From: JACKFB01 sp041389525
GTDB taxonomy: Bacteria > Myxococcota_A > UBA9042 > PHBI01 > JACKFB01
Assembly: GCA_041389525.1 (NCBI GenBank)
Contig: JAWKRR010000025.1
Coordinates: 33,401-97,400, forward strand
Length of the DNA stretch: 64,000 bases
Direction: 5' to 3'
Position 1 is the first letter of the stretch; every line of letters starts with the position of its first letter. Positions 35,191-43,605 of the stretch are shown in pieces. The notes under the pieces were generated by a model, which did no database searches, was not told the DNA's origin, and saw nothing but the letters and a program-made list of their open reading frames with translations. The translations under genes and the position numbers were made by a program.

Positions 35191-36330
35191 ATGCACGCGC
35201 GCATCACCGGCTTAGGGGCCGTCACCGCCTGGGGTTCTGGAGTCGAGGCCACCTTTGCGGGCGCGCTGGCCGGGCGGATCGCGACGAAGCCGACGGAAGC
35301 GCTCGACCTGCCTGAGCTCGCGACGATGCACGTGGGCGAGGCGTTGCGGGCGACCGCGCCGGGGGAAGATCGCGCGGGGCGGTTGGCGCGCTTGGCGGTC
35401 ACCGAGGCGCTGGCGGACGCGGGCTGGGACGAGGCGGCGCTGCGCGACCCTCGGACGGCGCTGCTGGTCGCGACCACGAAGGCCGGGATCGGCGTCGGTC
35501 AGCACGTGCTCGAGGGGCGGGCGCCGAACGCGCGGCTCGTGGACTACCCGCTGTGGGCGCTGGCGGCCGGGCTGGCTGCCGAGCTGGGGATGCGCGGGCA
35601 CGTGTCGACGCTGTCGGTGGCGTGCGCATCGGGGACCGCGGTGCTCGGCCACGGCTGGCGGCTCGTGCGCCAGGGGCGGGCCGACCGCGTCATCGCGGTG
35701 GGCGTTGACGGGCTCTCCGAGTTCATCGCGCGGGGCTTCGCGTCCCTGCGCGCGACCGCCCGCGGGCACGCCCAGCCCTTCGATCTGAACCGCACGGGGC
35801 TGGTCGCCGGCGAGGCCGCGGGCGTCGTGCTGTTGGAGGGCGGGGCCGGGCCGGCGCGGGCTCGCATCGTCGGATACGCAGGTGCCAACGACGCGGTGCA
35901 CGTCACGGGGCCGGCCAAGGACGGGCGCGGGCTCATCCGCGCGCTCCGCGGGGCGCTGGACCAAGCGGGGATCGCCGCCGGGGACATCGACGCGGCGAGC
36001 GCGCACGGCACCGCGACGCGCTACAACGATCAGATGGAGGGGGTCGCGTACCGCGCGGTGTTCGGCGACGCGGGTCCCCCGGTTCACTCGCTGAAGGGTG
36101 GCATCGGGCACACCATGGGCGCGGCCGGCGTGGTCGAGGCCGTGGTCGCCGTGCGTGGGCTGCAGACGGGGCTCTGGGCGCCTACCGCCGGCTTTGAGGA
36201 GGCGGACCCCGAGGTCGGGCTGGACATCGTCTGCGGGGCGCCGCGCGAGCTGCCGCTTCGCTATGTCGTATCGAGTTCGTCAGGGTTTTCGGGCATCAAC
36301 GCGGCGGTGGTCCTGTGCCGAGCGCAGTGA
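35191..36330 (+). CDS. beta-ketoacyl-ACP synthase 2
   Basis: A 379-residue condensing enzyme, divergent from ketosynthase 1. The triad is complete: Cys145 in LSVACASGTAVLG, His in SAHGTATRYNDQME, and SLKGGIGHTMGAAGVVE. The C-terminal loop reads GFSGINAAVVL instead of FGGNNA. The ATG at 35191 is chosen because the protein then begins MHARITGLGAVT, as usual; an ATG at 35161 adds ten residues. It is transcribed away from the halogenase operon across a 113-bp divergent promoter region, and it overlaps its own Cys-less partner by 16 bp. Confidence 0.88.
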   Translation: MHARITGLGAVTAWGSGVEATFAGALAGRIATKPTEALDLPELATMHVGEALRATAPGEDRAGRLARLAVTEALADAGWDEAALRDPRTALLVATTKAGIGVGQHVLEGRAPNARLVDYPLWALAAGLAAELGMRGHVSTLSVACASGTAVLGHGWRLVRQGRADRVIAVGVDGLSEFIARGFASLRATARGHAQPFDLNRTGLVAGEAAGVVLLEGGAGPARARIVGYAGANDAVHVTGPAKDGRGLIRALRGALDQAGIAAGDIDAASAHGTATRYNDQMEGVAYRAVFGDAGPPVHSLKGGIGHTMGAAGVVEAVVAVRGLQTGLWAPTAGFEEADPEVGLDIVCGAPRELPLRYVVSSSSGFSGINAAVVLCRAQ

Positions 36331-37085
36331 TCACCGCGCGATGGACCGGCGTCCCCGTGAGGGAGGCCCTGGTGGCTGAGGCGCGCGGCTTGGTGGCCAG
36401 GGCCGAGCGCCTCGATGAGCTCTGCCTCTCCGGGCTGGTCGCGACCAAGCGCGTCCTGGACGTCGCTGGCTTGGAGGCCGCGACGGTGGCCGCGCGCAGC
36501 CACGCCCTGATCGTGGGGACCGCGGTGGGCTGCCTCGAGACCGACGTCCTCTACTATGGGCAGATCATCGATGTGGGCCTTGAGCGCGCGAACCCGCGGC
36601 TCTTCGCGTACACGCTGGCCAACATGGTGCTCGGGGAGGTCGCCATCGCGAACGGCTGGATGGGCGACCAGCTCGCGATCTCGGCAGGCCGCACCTCGGG
36701 CCTCGCGGCGCTGGCGGAGGGCGGCGCCCTCGTCGCGTCGGGCGAGCTGGATCTCGCGCTGGTCTTGGTCTTGGACGTGGTGGGTCCGGCGACGGCGCGG
36801 GCCTTCGACGGCCTCGGCACGACGGCGGTCCCGACGATGAGCGCGTTCGTCATCGAGTCGCGCGATGCGGCCGCCGCGCGCGGAGCACCGGCGCTCGCGG
36901 AGGTCGAGGGCGGCTGTGGCTTCGACCCTTCCGCTGAGGCCTCCTGGCCGACTCCGGATCTGTTGGCGGCCTCCGGGCTAGAGCAGGTCTTTGGGGCCTT
37001 GGGCGGGACGGTCAGCACGCCGGTACGCGTCGACGTGAGCTGCGCCTCGGGTCACACGGCGTGGCTTCGGCTCTCGGCGGGCTGA
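36315..37085 (+). CDS. half-size ketosynthase-like protein (chain-length-factor type) 2
   Basis: A 256-residue short ketosynthase-like protein with the same plan as the partner of ketosynthase 1: ALIVGTAVGCLETD, then ANPRLFAYTLANMVLGEVAI, then ISAGRTSGLAAL at the nucleophile elbow, where the Cys position is Arg. It has no catalytic His motifs. The start is GTG at 36315, inside the end of ketosynthase 2, so synthesis is coupled. It probably forms a heterodimer with ketosynthase 2. Two hairpins follow its stop. Confidence 0.72.
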   Translation: MPSAVITARWTGVPVREALVAEARGLVARAERLDELCLSGLVATKRVLDVAGLEAATVAARSHALIVGTAVGCLETDVLYYGQIIDVGLERANPRLFAYTLANMVLGEVAIANGWMGDQLAISAGRTSGLAALAEGGALVASGELDLALVLVLDVVGPATARAFDGLGTTAVPTMSAFVIESRDAAAARGAPALAEVEGGCGFDPSAEASWPTPDLLAASGLEQVFGALGGTVSTPVRVDVSCASGHTAWLRLSAG

Positions 37086-37086
37086 T

Positions 37087-37224
37087 GGGACACCGGCCGC
37101 GGCGCCGGGTAGCCGCTCAGGCCGTGCAGCGGCGCAGGGTTCCGCGGTACGCGGCCGCAGAGGTGTCCCGCGCATCGGCTCGTGAGACAGTCGCGGCACA
37201 GAGAATGGGACAGAACGCTGTCCC
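37087..37224 (+). terminator. two successive hairpins with alternating GGGACA/TGTCCC motifs
   Basis: Directly after the half-ketosynthase stop, GGGACACC+GGCCGCG (37087-37101) pairs with CGCGGCC (37150-37156) and GGTGTCCC (37162-37169). A second perfect hairpin, GGGACAG-AACG-CTGTCCC, spans 37207-37224. There is no T-run. It may act as a terminator or leader structure. The rest of the gap up to about 37450 shows no gene; the downstream transporter start is uncertain. Confidence 0.4.
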
Positions 37225-37452
37225 GCCGCGGCCTGCGAAACCCCGCAAGTACCCTGACGACGCGCAAGATGGACTTTGGCACGACGGTTGCTATCAGTAG
37301 CGGTCAGTCGCTCACGATGATTCGGCCCGGCCCGGGCCCGCGTGCCGCATCGGCCACGCCTCCCGAAAGCCCACGCGCCGCGCTCCCTTTCACACTGCAA
37401 ATCACGGAGAGATCTCCTGAACTCGCAAGCACTACCCGCCCGGCCACGGCCG

Positions 37453-37989
37453 GTGCTCTGGATGATCTGGCTCGCCATCGTGGCGTCCCTCGGCGCCGCC
37501 TGGCTCCTCGCGCCACCCGCGGTTCACGAAGCGCTCTTCGTCTCACGCTGGCCCTTCTGGTTCGGCGGACCGGCGATCGGCCTCTTCGTCCTGTTCTTCC
37601 TCTGGGGTGACGGGCGTCAGCTCGGGGTGTCCTCCGGCTACTCCGACGCGTGTTCGGCGGCGTTCGATCCCGGCACCCGGCGATCCTGGCGTCTGATCTT
37701 CCTGGTCGGCCTCGTCGGGGGCGGCGCGCTCTCAGCGCTGCTGGCCGGCGGGATCGAGCCGACCCTCGCCATGGGCAGCTTCGACACCGCGGTGTCCTCC
37801 GCGCCGCTGACCAAGGCGCTGCTCTTCGGCGGCGGCGGCGTGCTCATCGGCCTCGGCGCACGGCTCGCCGACGGCTGCACCTCCGGCCACGGCATCGTCG
37901 GCACCGCGCTGCTCGCGCCGGCCTCGTGGATCGCCACCGGCGCGTTCATGGTCGCCGGCGTCCTCACCGCTCACCTGCTTTTCGCCTGA
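37453..37989 (+). CDS. YeeE/YedE-type sulfur transporter, first half
   Basis: About 178 residues with four or five membrane helices. The conserved Cys motif is LADGCTSGHGIVG near the C-terminal side, as in YeeE/YedE-family thiosulfate/sulfur-compound importers. In E. coli YeeE one long protein holds both halves; here the second half is a separate gene 9 nt downstream. The start is uncertain: GTG at 37453 or ATG at 37462 begin just before the first helix, while an ATG at 37342 would add a basic, non-membrane extension. Neither has a convincing ribosome site. Confidence 0.78.
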   Translation: MLWMIWLAIVASLGAAWLLAPPAVHEALFVSRWPFWFGGPAIGLFVLFFLWGDGRQLGVSSGYSDACSAAFDPGTRRSWRLIFLVGLVGGGALSALLAGGIEPTLAMGSFDTAVSSAPLTKALLFGGGGVLIGLGARLADGCTSGHGIVGTALLAPASWIATGAFMVAGVLTAHLLFA

Positions 37990-37998
37990 GGAACGCTG

Positions 37999-38460
37999 AT
38001 GATTCGCACACTCGCCTTCGGCCTTCTCTTCGGCTTCTTCCTCTCCCGCGTCGGCGCCACCGACTTCGACGCCATCGCCGGCATGTTCCTGCTGGTCGAC
38101 TTCCACCTGGTCGGCGTCATTGGGTTGGCGATGGTGGTGGCCGGTCTCGGCCTCGCGATCATCGAGCGTCGCGGCCTGCGCAGCGCCGACGGCGCGCCCA
38201 TGATCATCGCGCGCAAGGCGATGAAGCCCGGCCTCATCGTCGGCGGGCTGCTCTTTGGTGCGGGGTGGGCGATGACGGGGACCTGCCCGGGCACCGCCCT
38301 CTCTCAGCTCGGTGAGGGCAAGATCACGGCGGTCTTCACCATCGCCGGGATCGTGGCAGGGACCGCCCTGTATCAGTCGGTCGGAGTGTGGCTGGAGGAG
38401 CGGTTGCTGTCCCTGCGGCGCGGCGACTCGGCGCGGGCGACCACCTCCGAGACCGCGTGA
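37999..38460 (+). CDS. YeeE/YedE-type sulfur transporter, second half
   Basis: A 153-residue membrane protein with about four helices. The motif GTCPGTALSQLGEG carries the second conserved Cys of YeeE/YedE transporters. It starts 9 nt after the first half, and the two must assemble to give a complete channel. Such split pairs are common in proteobacteria and are often near sulfide or thiosulfate metabolism genes, none of which is seen here except the cysteine desulfurase 13 kb away. Confidence 0.85.
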   Translation: MIRTLAFGLLFGFFLSRVGATDFDAIAGMFLLVDFHLVGVIGLAMVVAGLGLAIIERRGLRSADGAPMIIARKAMKPGLIVGGLLFGAGWAMTGTCPGTALSQLGEGKITAVFTIAGIVAGTALYQSVGVWLEERLLSLRRGDSARATTSETA

Positions 38461-38683
38461 CCCGCCCAGACTGAGGCCGCGATAGCTTCCCCTCCCCGCT
38501 CCGATCGGACGGCGGTTGCCGCGTTTGGCCCGCGCGCAGCACCCCCCACTCAGGCCACGGGCCGGCCCAGTCAGCAGTGGCCATTTGCCCGCCTCCATCC
38601 CCCGTGCTAACGGCCGAGACCGCCATGCGACAGCCCCTCATCCCACGCCGCACCGCGGCGCCCTCGCCCCCGAAGAGCCAACG

Positions 38684-39916
38684 ATGAGGGGGCGCGCCGC
38701 CAGCGCCGCCTTGCTCGTCCTGGCCCTCATCGGCCTGATCGACGCATCGTTCCTCGTGTGGGACCACCAGATCTATCTGTTGAACCCGGCGAGCGACGCG
38801 GGGATTTGTCAGCGCGGCGGCGGCTGCGAGATCAGCCGAATCTCCTACTGGAGCGAGATCCCGCTTGGCTCTTCGCGTCCGGGGCTGCCCATCGCGCTGC
38901 TCGGCGGCGCCTTCTACTTGGCCGTGTGGGTGCTGCTACTGCGCCGCCTTTCGCGCCCTGACGACCCGCGACCCTTGCGCTTGGTTGCCGTGACCAGCCT
39001 CGGCGCCCTGGCCTACTCGGTGGTCCTCGCCGGGGTCTCCTTCGGGGCCCAAGGCAAGCTGTGCCCCTACTGCGCGGTCCTGTACGTGGTGAACCTGCTG
39101 CTGGTGGTCATCACCGTGGCCTCGTCGGGCGAGCGGCTCGTCGACACCCTGCGGAGAAGCTTCGCGAGCGCTATGACCGGGCTCGGAGCCACGGCCGGCG
39201 CCGCCTTCCTGCTGGCCCTCGTCGGTGGGTACGCCGTCTACGCGGCGCCGCTCTACGCCAGTGTGGAGTCGCGGCACGCGCGTCTGCTCGAGGCCGCGGC
39301 GAAGCTCGGCGACTCGCCGGTCACCGCGCTGGCGACCGAGGGGCGGCCTAGCGTCGGACCAGCGGACGCACCGGTCCATATCGTGGAGATCGCGGATCTC
39401 GAGTGCCCCTACTGCAAGCGCCTCTTCGTGACGCTTCACGAGCTGGCCGCGGCCCAACCCGATCGGATCCGCCTGAGTTTTCTGCACTATCCCCTCGACC
39501 CCGCCTGCAATCCCCTGATGGCTCAGCCCTTCCACAAGGACGCCTGCCGCCTCGCGATCGCGGGGGAGTGCGCGCACCGCGAGGGCAAGTTCTTCGAGTT
39601 GGCCGGCTGGCTCTTCGAGGCCGGCCCCGAGGTGGCACGCGACGCCATCATCGCCCAGGCCGGCGCGCTCGGCCTGGACGCGACGGCGTTCACCGCCTGC
39701 CTCGATGATCCCTCGGTGGTAGAGACGATTCGCGGCGACATCAGCAAGGGCGCCGAGGCCGGGGTTCAGGGCACGCCGAACTTCTTCATCAACGGCCACC
39801 ACGTCGTCGGTGGACGCGACCGGGACGTCATCGAGGTCATGATCCGGGCGGTCGCGCCTGGATCGGCCGCCCCCGACGCCGGCGGCGGCCCCGCCAAGGG
39901 CGGGAGCCACCCATGA
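38684..39916 (+). CDS. VKOR-DsbA fusion thiol oxidoreductase
   Basis: A 410-residue disulfide-forming enzyme. Residues 1-190 are a vitamin K epoxide reductase (VKOR)-like membrane domain with loop cysteines Cys42 and Cys48 (CQRGGGCE) and the quinone-linked active site Cys127-Pro-Tyr-Cys130. Residues ~220-390 are a DsbA/thioredoxin-fold domain with Cys241-Pro-Tyr-Cys244 and the cis-Pro loop GTPNFFING. VKOR passes electrons from the thioredoxin domain to quinone, making periplasmic disulfides in place of DsbB. This fits a cell with so many Cys-rich secreted proteins. It is coupled to murI by an ATGA overlap. Confidence 0.9.
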   Translation: MRGRAASAALLVLALIGLIDASFLVWDHQIYLLNPASDAGICQRGGGCEISRISYWSEIPLGSSRPGLPIALLGGAFYLAVWVLLLRRLSRPDDPRPLRLVAVTSLGALAYSVVLAGVSFGAQGKLCPYCAVLYVVNLLLVVITVASSGERLVDTLRRSFASAMTGLGATAGAAFLLALVGGYAVYAAPLYASVESRHARLLEAAAKLGDSPVTALATEGRPSVGPADAPVHIVEIADLECPYCKRLFVTLHELAAAQPDRIRLSFLHYPLDPACNPLMAQPFHKDACRLAIAGECAHREGKFFELAGWLFEAGPEVARDAIIAQAGALGLDATAFTACLDDPSVVETIRGDISKGAEAGVQGTPNFFINGHHVVGGRDRDVIEVMIRAVAPGSAAPDAGGGPAKGGSHP

Positions 39917-40725
39917 ACCGCTGCGCCATCGGCATCTTCGACTCGGGCATCGGCGGGCTGACCGTCGCGGCCGAGATCGGCGGCCGCCTGCCCGCCGAAG
40001 ACATCATCTATCTCGGCGACACCGCGCGCCTGCCCTACGGCACCAAGTCCGCGGCCACGGTGACCCGCTACGCCGAGCGCGCGATGGAGTTGCTGCTGCG
40101 CTACCCCGTCAAAGCCGTCGTCGTGGCCTGCAACACCGCCACGGCTCACGCGCTGCCGACCCTGCGCGCGCTGACGGACATGCCGGTCTTGGGCGTGGTG
40201 GAGCCGGGGGCGCGCAGCGCCGTGGCCGCGACGCGTTCCGGGCGTATCGGCATCGCCGGGACCGAGGCCACGGTTCGCTCGGAGGCGTACCACCGGGCCA
40301 TCCGTGAGTTGCTGCCCGAGGCCGAGCTCACCGCGATGCCGTGGCCCCTGCTGGTCCCCCTGGCCGAGGAGGGCTGGGTGGCGCACCCCGTCGCTCGCCT
40401 CGCGCTCGAGACCTATCTGGCGCCCTTCGTCGAGGCCGGCGTCGACACGCTGGTGCTGGGCTGCACCCACTACCCCGTGTTCAAGCCGTTGATCGCCGAC
40501 GTGCTCCGCGAGCGCTTCGGCACCGAGGACGTCGTGCTTGTCGACTCCGCCGAGGCGGTGACGACCGAGCTGGCTGAGCTGCTCGACCAGGGGCAGCTCG
40601 AGGCCCCCGAACGCGCAGGCAGGCGCTCGTTTTTCTGCACCGACGCGCCCGAGCGATTTATCCGGGTCGGCTCCACCTTCTTCCCCGGCGGCGACCTGGG
40701 CTCGGCCACCGCCGTGGATCTGTAG
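39913..40725 (+). CDS. murI: glutamate racemase
   Basis: A 270-residue enzyme that makes D-glutamate for peptidoglycan using two Cys. Motifs: IFDSGIGGLTV (substrate binding), VVACNTATA with the first catalytic Cys, and VLGCTHYPVF with the second. Length is typical. GGGAG precedes the ATG at 39913, which overlaps the upstream stop (ATGA). Confidence 0.96.
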   Translation: MNRCAIGIFDSGIGGLTVAAEIGGRLPAEDIIYLGDTARLPYGTKSAATVTRYAERAMELLLRYPVKAVVVACNTATAHALPTLRALTDMPVLGVVEPGARSAVAATRSGRIGIAGTEATVRSEAYHRAIRELLPEAELTAMPWPLLVPLAEEGWVAHPVARLALETYLAPFVEAGVDTLVLGCTHYPVFKPLIADVLRERFGTEDVVLVDSAEAVTTELAELLDQGQLEAPERAGRRSFFCTDAPERFIRVGSTFFPGGDLGSATAVDL

Positions 40726-40735
40726 GCCGTCGGCG

Positions 40736-41821
40736 ATGTCCGAGCTGCCGCGAGTGCTGGGACCACCAGCGGTGAAACCGAACGTCTCGGTGGTCCGCCT
40801 CGTCCGCGCTTGGTACATCGCCTGCACCTCAAAGGAGCTGCAGGCGCGGCCGCTGGCCCGCGTCATCTTGGGGACGCCGCTGGTGCTCTTCCGGGCCACG
40901 GGTGGCGAGGCGGCGGCGCTCTTGGATCGCTGCGCCCACCGCAACGTCCCGCTCTCGCTCGGGAAGGTCGCGGGCGAGCGGCTGCAGTGCGCCTACCACG
41001 GCTGGCAGTTCGACGGGGGCGGCGTCTGCCGCGCGGTCCCGGGCCTCTGCGGCGACGCCGAGAGCCGCGGGAGGCGCGTCCCCGCCTACCCGGTTCGCGA
41101 GCTGGACGGCTACATCTGGGTCTGGATGGACCCCGACTCGCCGCCCGTCGGCGAGCCCTACCGGCTGGCCCTCGCGGACAAACCGGGCTACGCGATGGTG
41201 CGGCGGCGGGTCGTCGCGCCGGGCACGCTGCACGCGACGGTCGAGAACGCGCTGGACGTACCGCACACGGCGTTCTTGCACGCCGGGCTCTTTCGCGGCG
41301 CAGGCGAGCCCAACACCATCGAGGCCACGGTCCGGCGCTTCCACGACCGGGTCGAGGCGGACTACCAGGGCGAGCCTCGTCCGGAAGGGCTGGCCGGTCG
41401 CATCCTGTCGCCCGGGGGCGGCGTCGTGCGCCACTGGGACCGCTTCATCCTGCCCAGCATCTCCGAGGTCGAGTACGCCATCGGCGAGGACGCCCACATC
41501 CTGGTGGCCGCCATCGCGACGCCGGTCAGCGACTTCGAGACCGTGCTGCACGCCGCGGTCAGCTTCAAGCTGCGCATCCCGAGCTGGTTGGTGCGCGCGG
41601 TGCTGACCCCCATCGCGCTCCGGATCTTCGGCCAGGACGCGCACATGCTGCGCCACCAGCGAGACACCATCGAGCGATTCGGAGGCGAGCAGTACGTCTC
41701 GACCGATATCGACGTGCTCGGCGGCAGCATCTGGCGCCTGCTCAAAGAGGCCGAGCGGGGCGAGCTGCCGCCCGAGGACACACCGCCCGAGATCCTGCGC
41801 ACCATCACGCTGCGGGTGTGA
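40736..41821 (+). CDS. Rieske non-heme iron oxygenase (chlorophyllide-a-oxygenase/PaO-like group)
   Basis: A 361-residue oxygenase. The N-terminal Rieske [2Fe-2S] domain has CAHRNVPLSLG and CAYHGW (Cys-His / Cys-His). The catalytic domain has ENALDVPHTAFLHAG, the DxxHxxxxH iron site. The overall plan matches the single-component aromatic/pigment oxygenases. A reductase gene is not adjacent. The substrate is unknown. An aromatic or carotenoid-like substrate would fit the nearby polyene-type cluster, but that is only conjecture. The start has no strong ribosome site, and the gene follows murI by 10 bp. Confidence 0.9.
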   Translation: MSELPRVLGPPAVKPNVSVVRLVRAWYIACTSKELQARPLARVILGTPLVLFRATGGEAAALLDRCAHRNVPLSLGKVAGERLQCAYHGWQFDGGGVCRAVPGLCGDAESRGRRVPAYPVRELDGYIWVWMDPDSPPVGEPYRLALADKPGYAMVRRRVVAPGTLHATVENALDVPHTAFLHAGLFRGAGEPNTIEATVRRFHDRVEADYQGEPRPEGLAGRILSPGGGVVRHWDRFILPSISEVEYAIGEDAHILVAAIATPVSDFETVLHAAVSFKLRIPSWLVRAVLTPIALRIFGQDAHMLRHQRDTIERFGGEQYVSTDIDVLGGSIWRLLKEAERGELPPEDTPPEILRTITLRV

Positions 41822-41898
41822 CCAAGCCATCCGACGACGCGGTGAGGCGCGCTTTCAAGCGCGGCCCCCGACGTCGCCCAGCCCGTCAGAGGCCGCCG

Positions 41899-43572
41899 AT
41901 GACCCGAACTCCGACCGCGCTCCTCCCCTCGCTGTTGGTCTCCCTCGCCCTCGCCCTCTCAGCCTGCGCCAGCGAGTCGCAGGGCGCTGGCGCCGACGCC
42001 ACCACCGACGGTGACTCCGCGCAGCAGGACGGCGCCGACTCGCGCTCCGACGCGGATGCCGTGTCCCCAGACGCCGAGACCGGCCCGACCGCGCCCCCCT
42101 TCGGCACCTGCGCGGACGACCCGCTCGCGACCGCGGAAGGCCTCGCCGACAAGGCCGCGCGGTTCGACGCGATCGCCGCGCGTCTCCACCTCAACCCCGC
42201 CCTGGGCTGGGTGATGGACGTCACGCTGCGCCCAGGCGCGGACGAGGCGACGGCGACCTATGCCGACGTGCAGGCGTGGCACACGGGCGAGAACGACGGG
42301 CTCTGGTCCGGCCTCTACATGGCGTCTCAGGCCTTTCGCTACGCCGTGACTCGCGACGCGGACGCCCTGCGCAACCTCGAGGTGCTGATGGCGTCCGAGC
42401 GCGACCGGATGCGCATCACCGGCGTGCCTGGCGTGTTCACGCGGCAGCTGATCCCCCCGGACGTCCCCGGCATCGCGTGCCCCACCGACGACGCGGCCTA
42501 CACCACGGACGTCGAGAAGGACGACAACCGCTGGGTCCGCATCGACGCGGCGGGGTGCGCCACCGTCGTCGACCACACGACGAGCCAGTGGAAGACCACC
42601 GAGCACTGCGGGCTTGAGGCCTACGCCGGGTGGTGCTTCCTCGACAACGTCAGCCAGGACGAATACGCCGGCCACATGCTGGCGCTCGGCGCGATCTGGC
42701 GGCTCGTCGACGAGCCGAAGCTCAAGCAGGCGGCCGCCGATCTGCTTGAATCGGTCGGCGTGCACCTCATGGAGAACCACCTCGCGTTCGTCGACTGGGA
42801 CGGCCGAGTCACCGAGCACGGCAAGCTCTGGGCGACCTCTTTCGCGGGAACGCCCGGCTTCCTCGCGGCCGAGTCCCTGGGCTTCATCCGCCTCGCCGCC
42901 GACGCGTCAGGGCGCGAAGACCTCGACCGCTTCTACTACGACTGCCTCCTCCAGCAGGCGGGCCCCGAGCCCTGCCTACCCCACGCGCTGGAGACCGGCG
43001 ATCCCTACACCAGCTACCTACCCTTCATGGCGGTCTTGACCGAGCCCGACGGCTGCAAGAGCAACTACAACAACCTCTCCATGGTGATGACCTGGCTCTT
43101 CGACCTGGCGTTGGTCGAAGACGACCCGGCGGTGCGCGGGCCGGCGCTGAAAGCCCTGGACGAGGAGATCTTCCGCGCGCCGAACGTCCGGAACCTGGAA
43201 GCCCAAAAGAACTCCTGGTTCACCTTCATGTGGGCGGCGATGCACCGCTTGGGGCCTGAGGCCGCCGACGCCGACCGCGTGGCCATCGAGACCGCGGTGT
43301 GCGGCCTGCGCCAGTTCCCCGCCTCCAAGGCGGTGCCCACCCGCGACCCCTCGGCGACGTACCCCCACGACTGCGACGGCCGCCTGGGCGGCTCCCAGGC
43401 CGCGACGCCCATCCCGGTCGCCGAGCGCTGCCCGCGCACCTTCCTGTGGTGGGGCAGCCCCTACGACCGCGGCGGCTGTACAGCCAACAGCCAGCACATC
43501 CTGCAGCCGGCCGACTACCTGCTGGCTTACTGGATGGGGCGCTACTACGGCTTCGTGCCCGAAGGCATCTGA
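41899..43572 (+). CDS. large lipoprotein, possible (alpha/alpha)-toroid fold
   Basis: A 557-residue lipoprotein with signal peptide and lipobox LSAC, then an Asp/Ser-rich linker (about 25-65). The rest consists mainly of paired helices with aromatic-rich turns (HTGENDGLWSGLYMASQAF; NSWFTFMWAAMHRLG), as in (alpha/alpha) toroid proteins such as glycosidases, but no catalytic motif was recognised. Several Cys pairs suggest disulfides. The ATG at 41899 has AGAGG 6 nt upstream. The open frame further upstream is a shadow of the Rieske gene, not a fusion. Confidence 0.65.
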   Translation: MTRTPTALLPSLLVSLALALSACASESQGAGADATTDGDSAQQDGADSRSDADAVSPDAETGPTAPPFGTCADDPLATAEGLADKAARFDAIAARLHLNPALGWVMDVTLRPGADEATATYADVQAWHTGENDGLWSGLYMASQAFRYAVTRDADALRNLEVLMASERDRMRITGVPGVFTRQLIPPDVPGIACPTDDAAYTTDVEKDDNRWVRIDAAGCATVVDHTTSQWKTTEHCGLEAYAGWCFLDNVSQDEYAGHMLALGAIWRLVDEPKLKQAAADLLESVGVHLMENHLAFVDWDGRVTEHGKLWATSFAGTPGFLAAESLGFIRLAADASGREDLDRFYYDCLLQQAGPEPCLPHALETGDPYTSYLPFMAVLTEPDGCKSNYNNLSMVMTWLFDLALVEDDPAVRGPALKALDEEIFRAPNVRNLEAQKNSWFTFMWAAMHRLGPEAADADRVAIETAVCGLRQFPASKAVPTRDPSATYPHDCDGRLGGSQAATPIPVAERCPRTFLWWGSPYDRGGCTANSQHILQPADYLLAYWMGRYYGFVPEGI

Positions 43573-43605
43573 CCGGCCCCCGGGCGCTGGCCCGAGGCGC
43601 GCGCC

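Noticed and set aside
40810..43572. A 920-codon open frame that would fuse the Rieske region to the large lipoprotein
   Set aside because: The first part is an Arg/Ala-rich antiphase reading of the Rieske gene. A signal peptide with lipobox and a good ribosome site begin at 41899.
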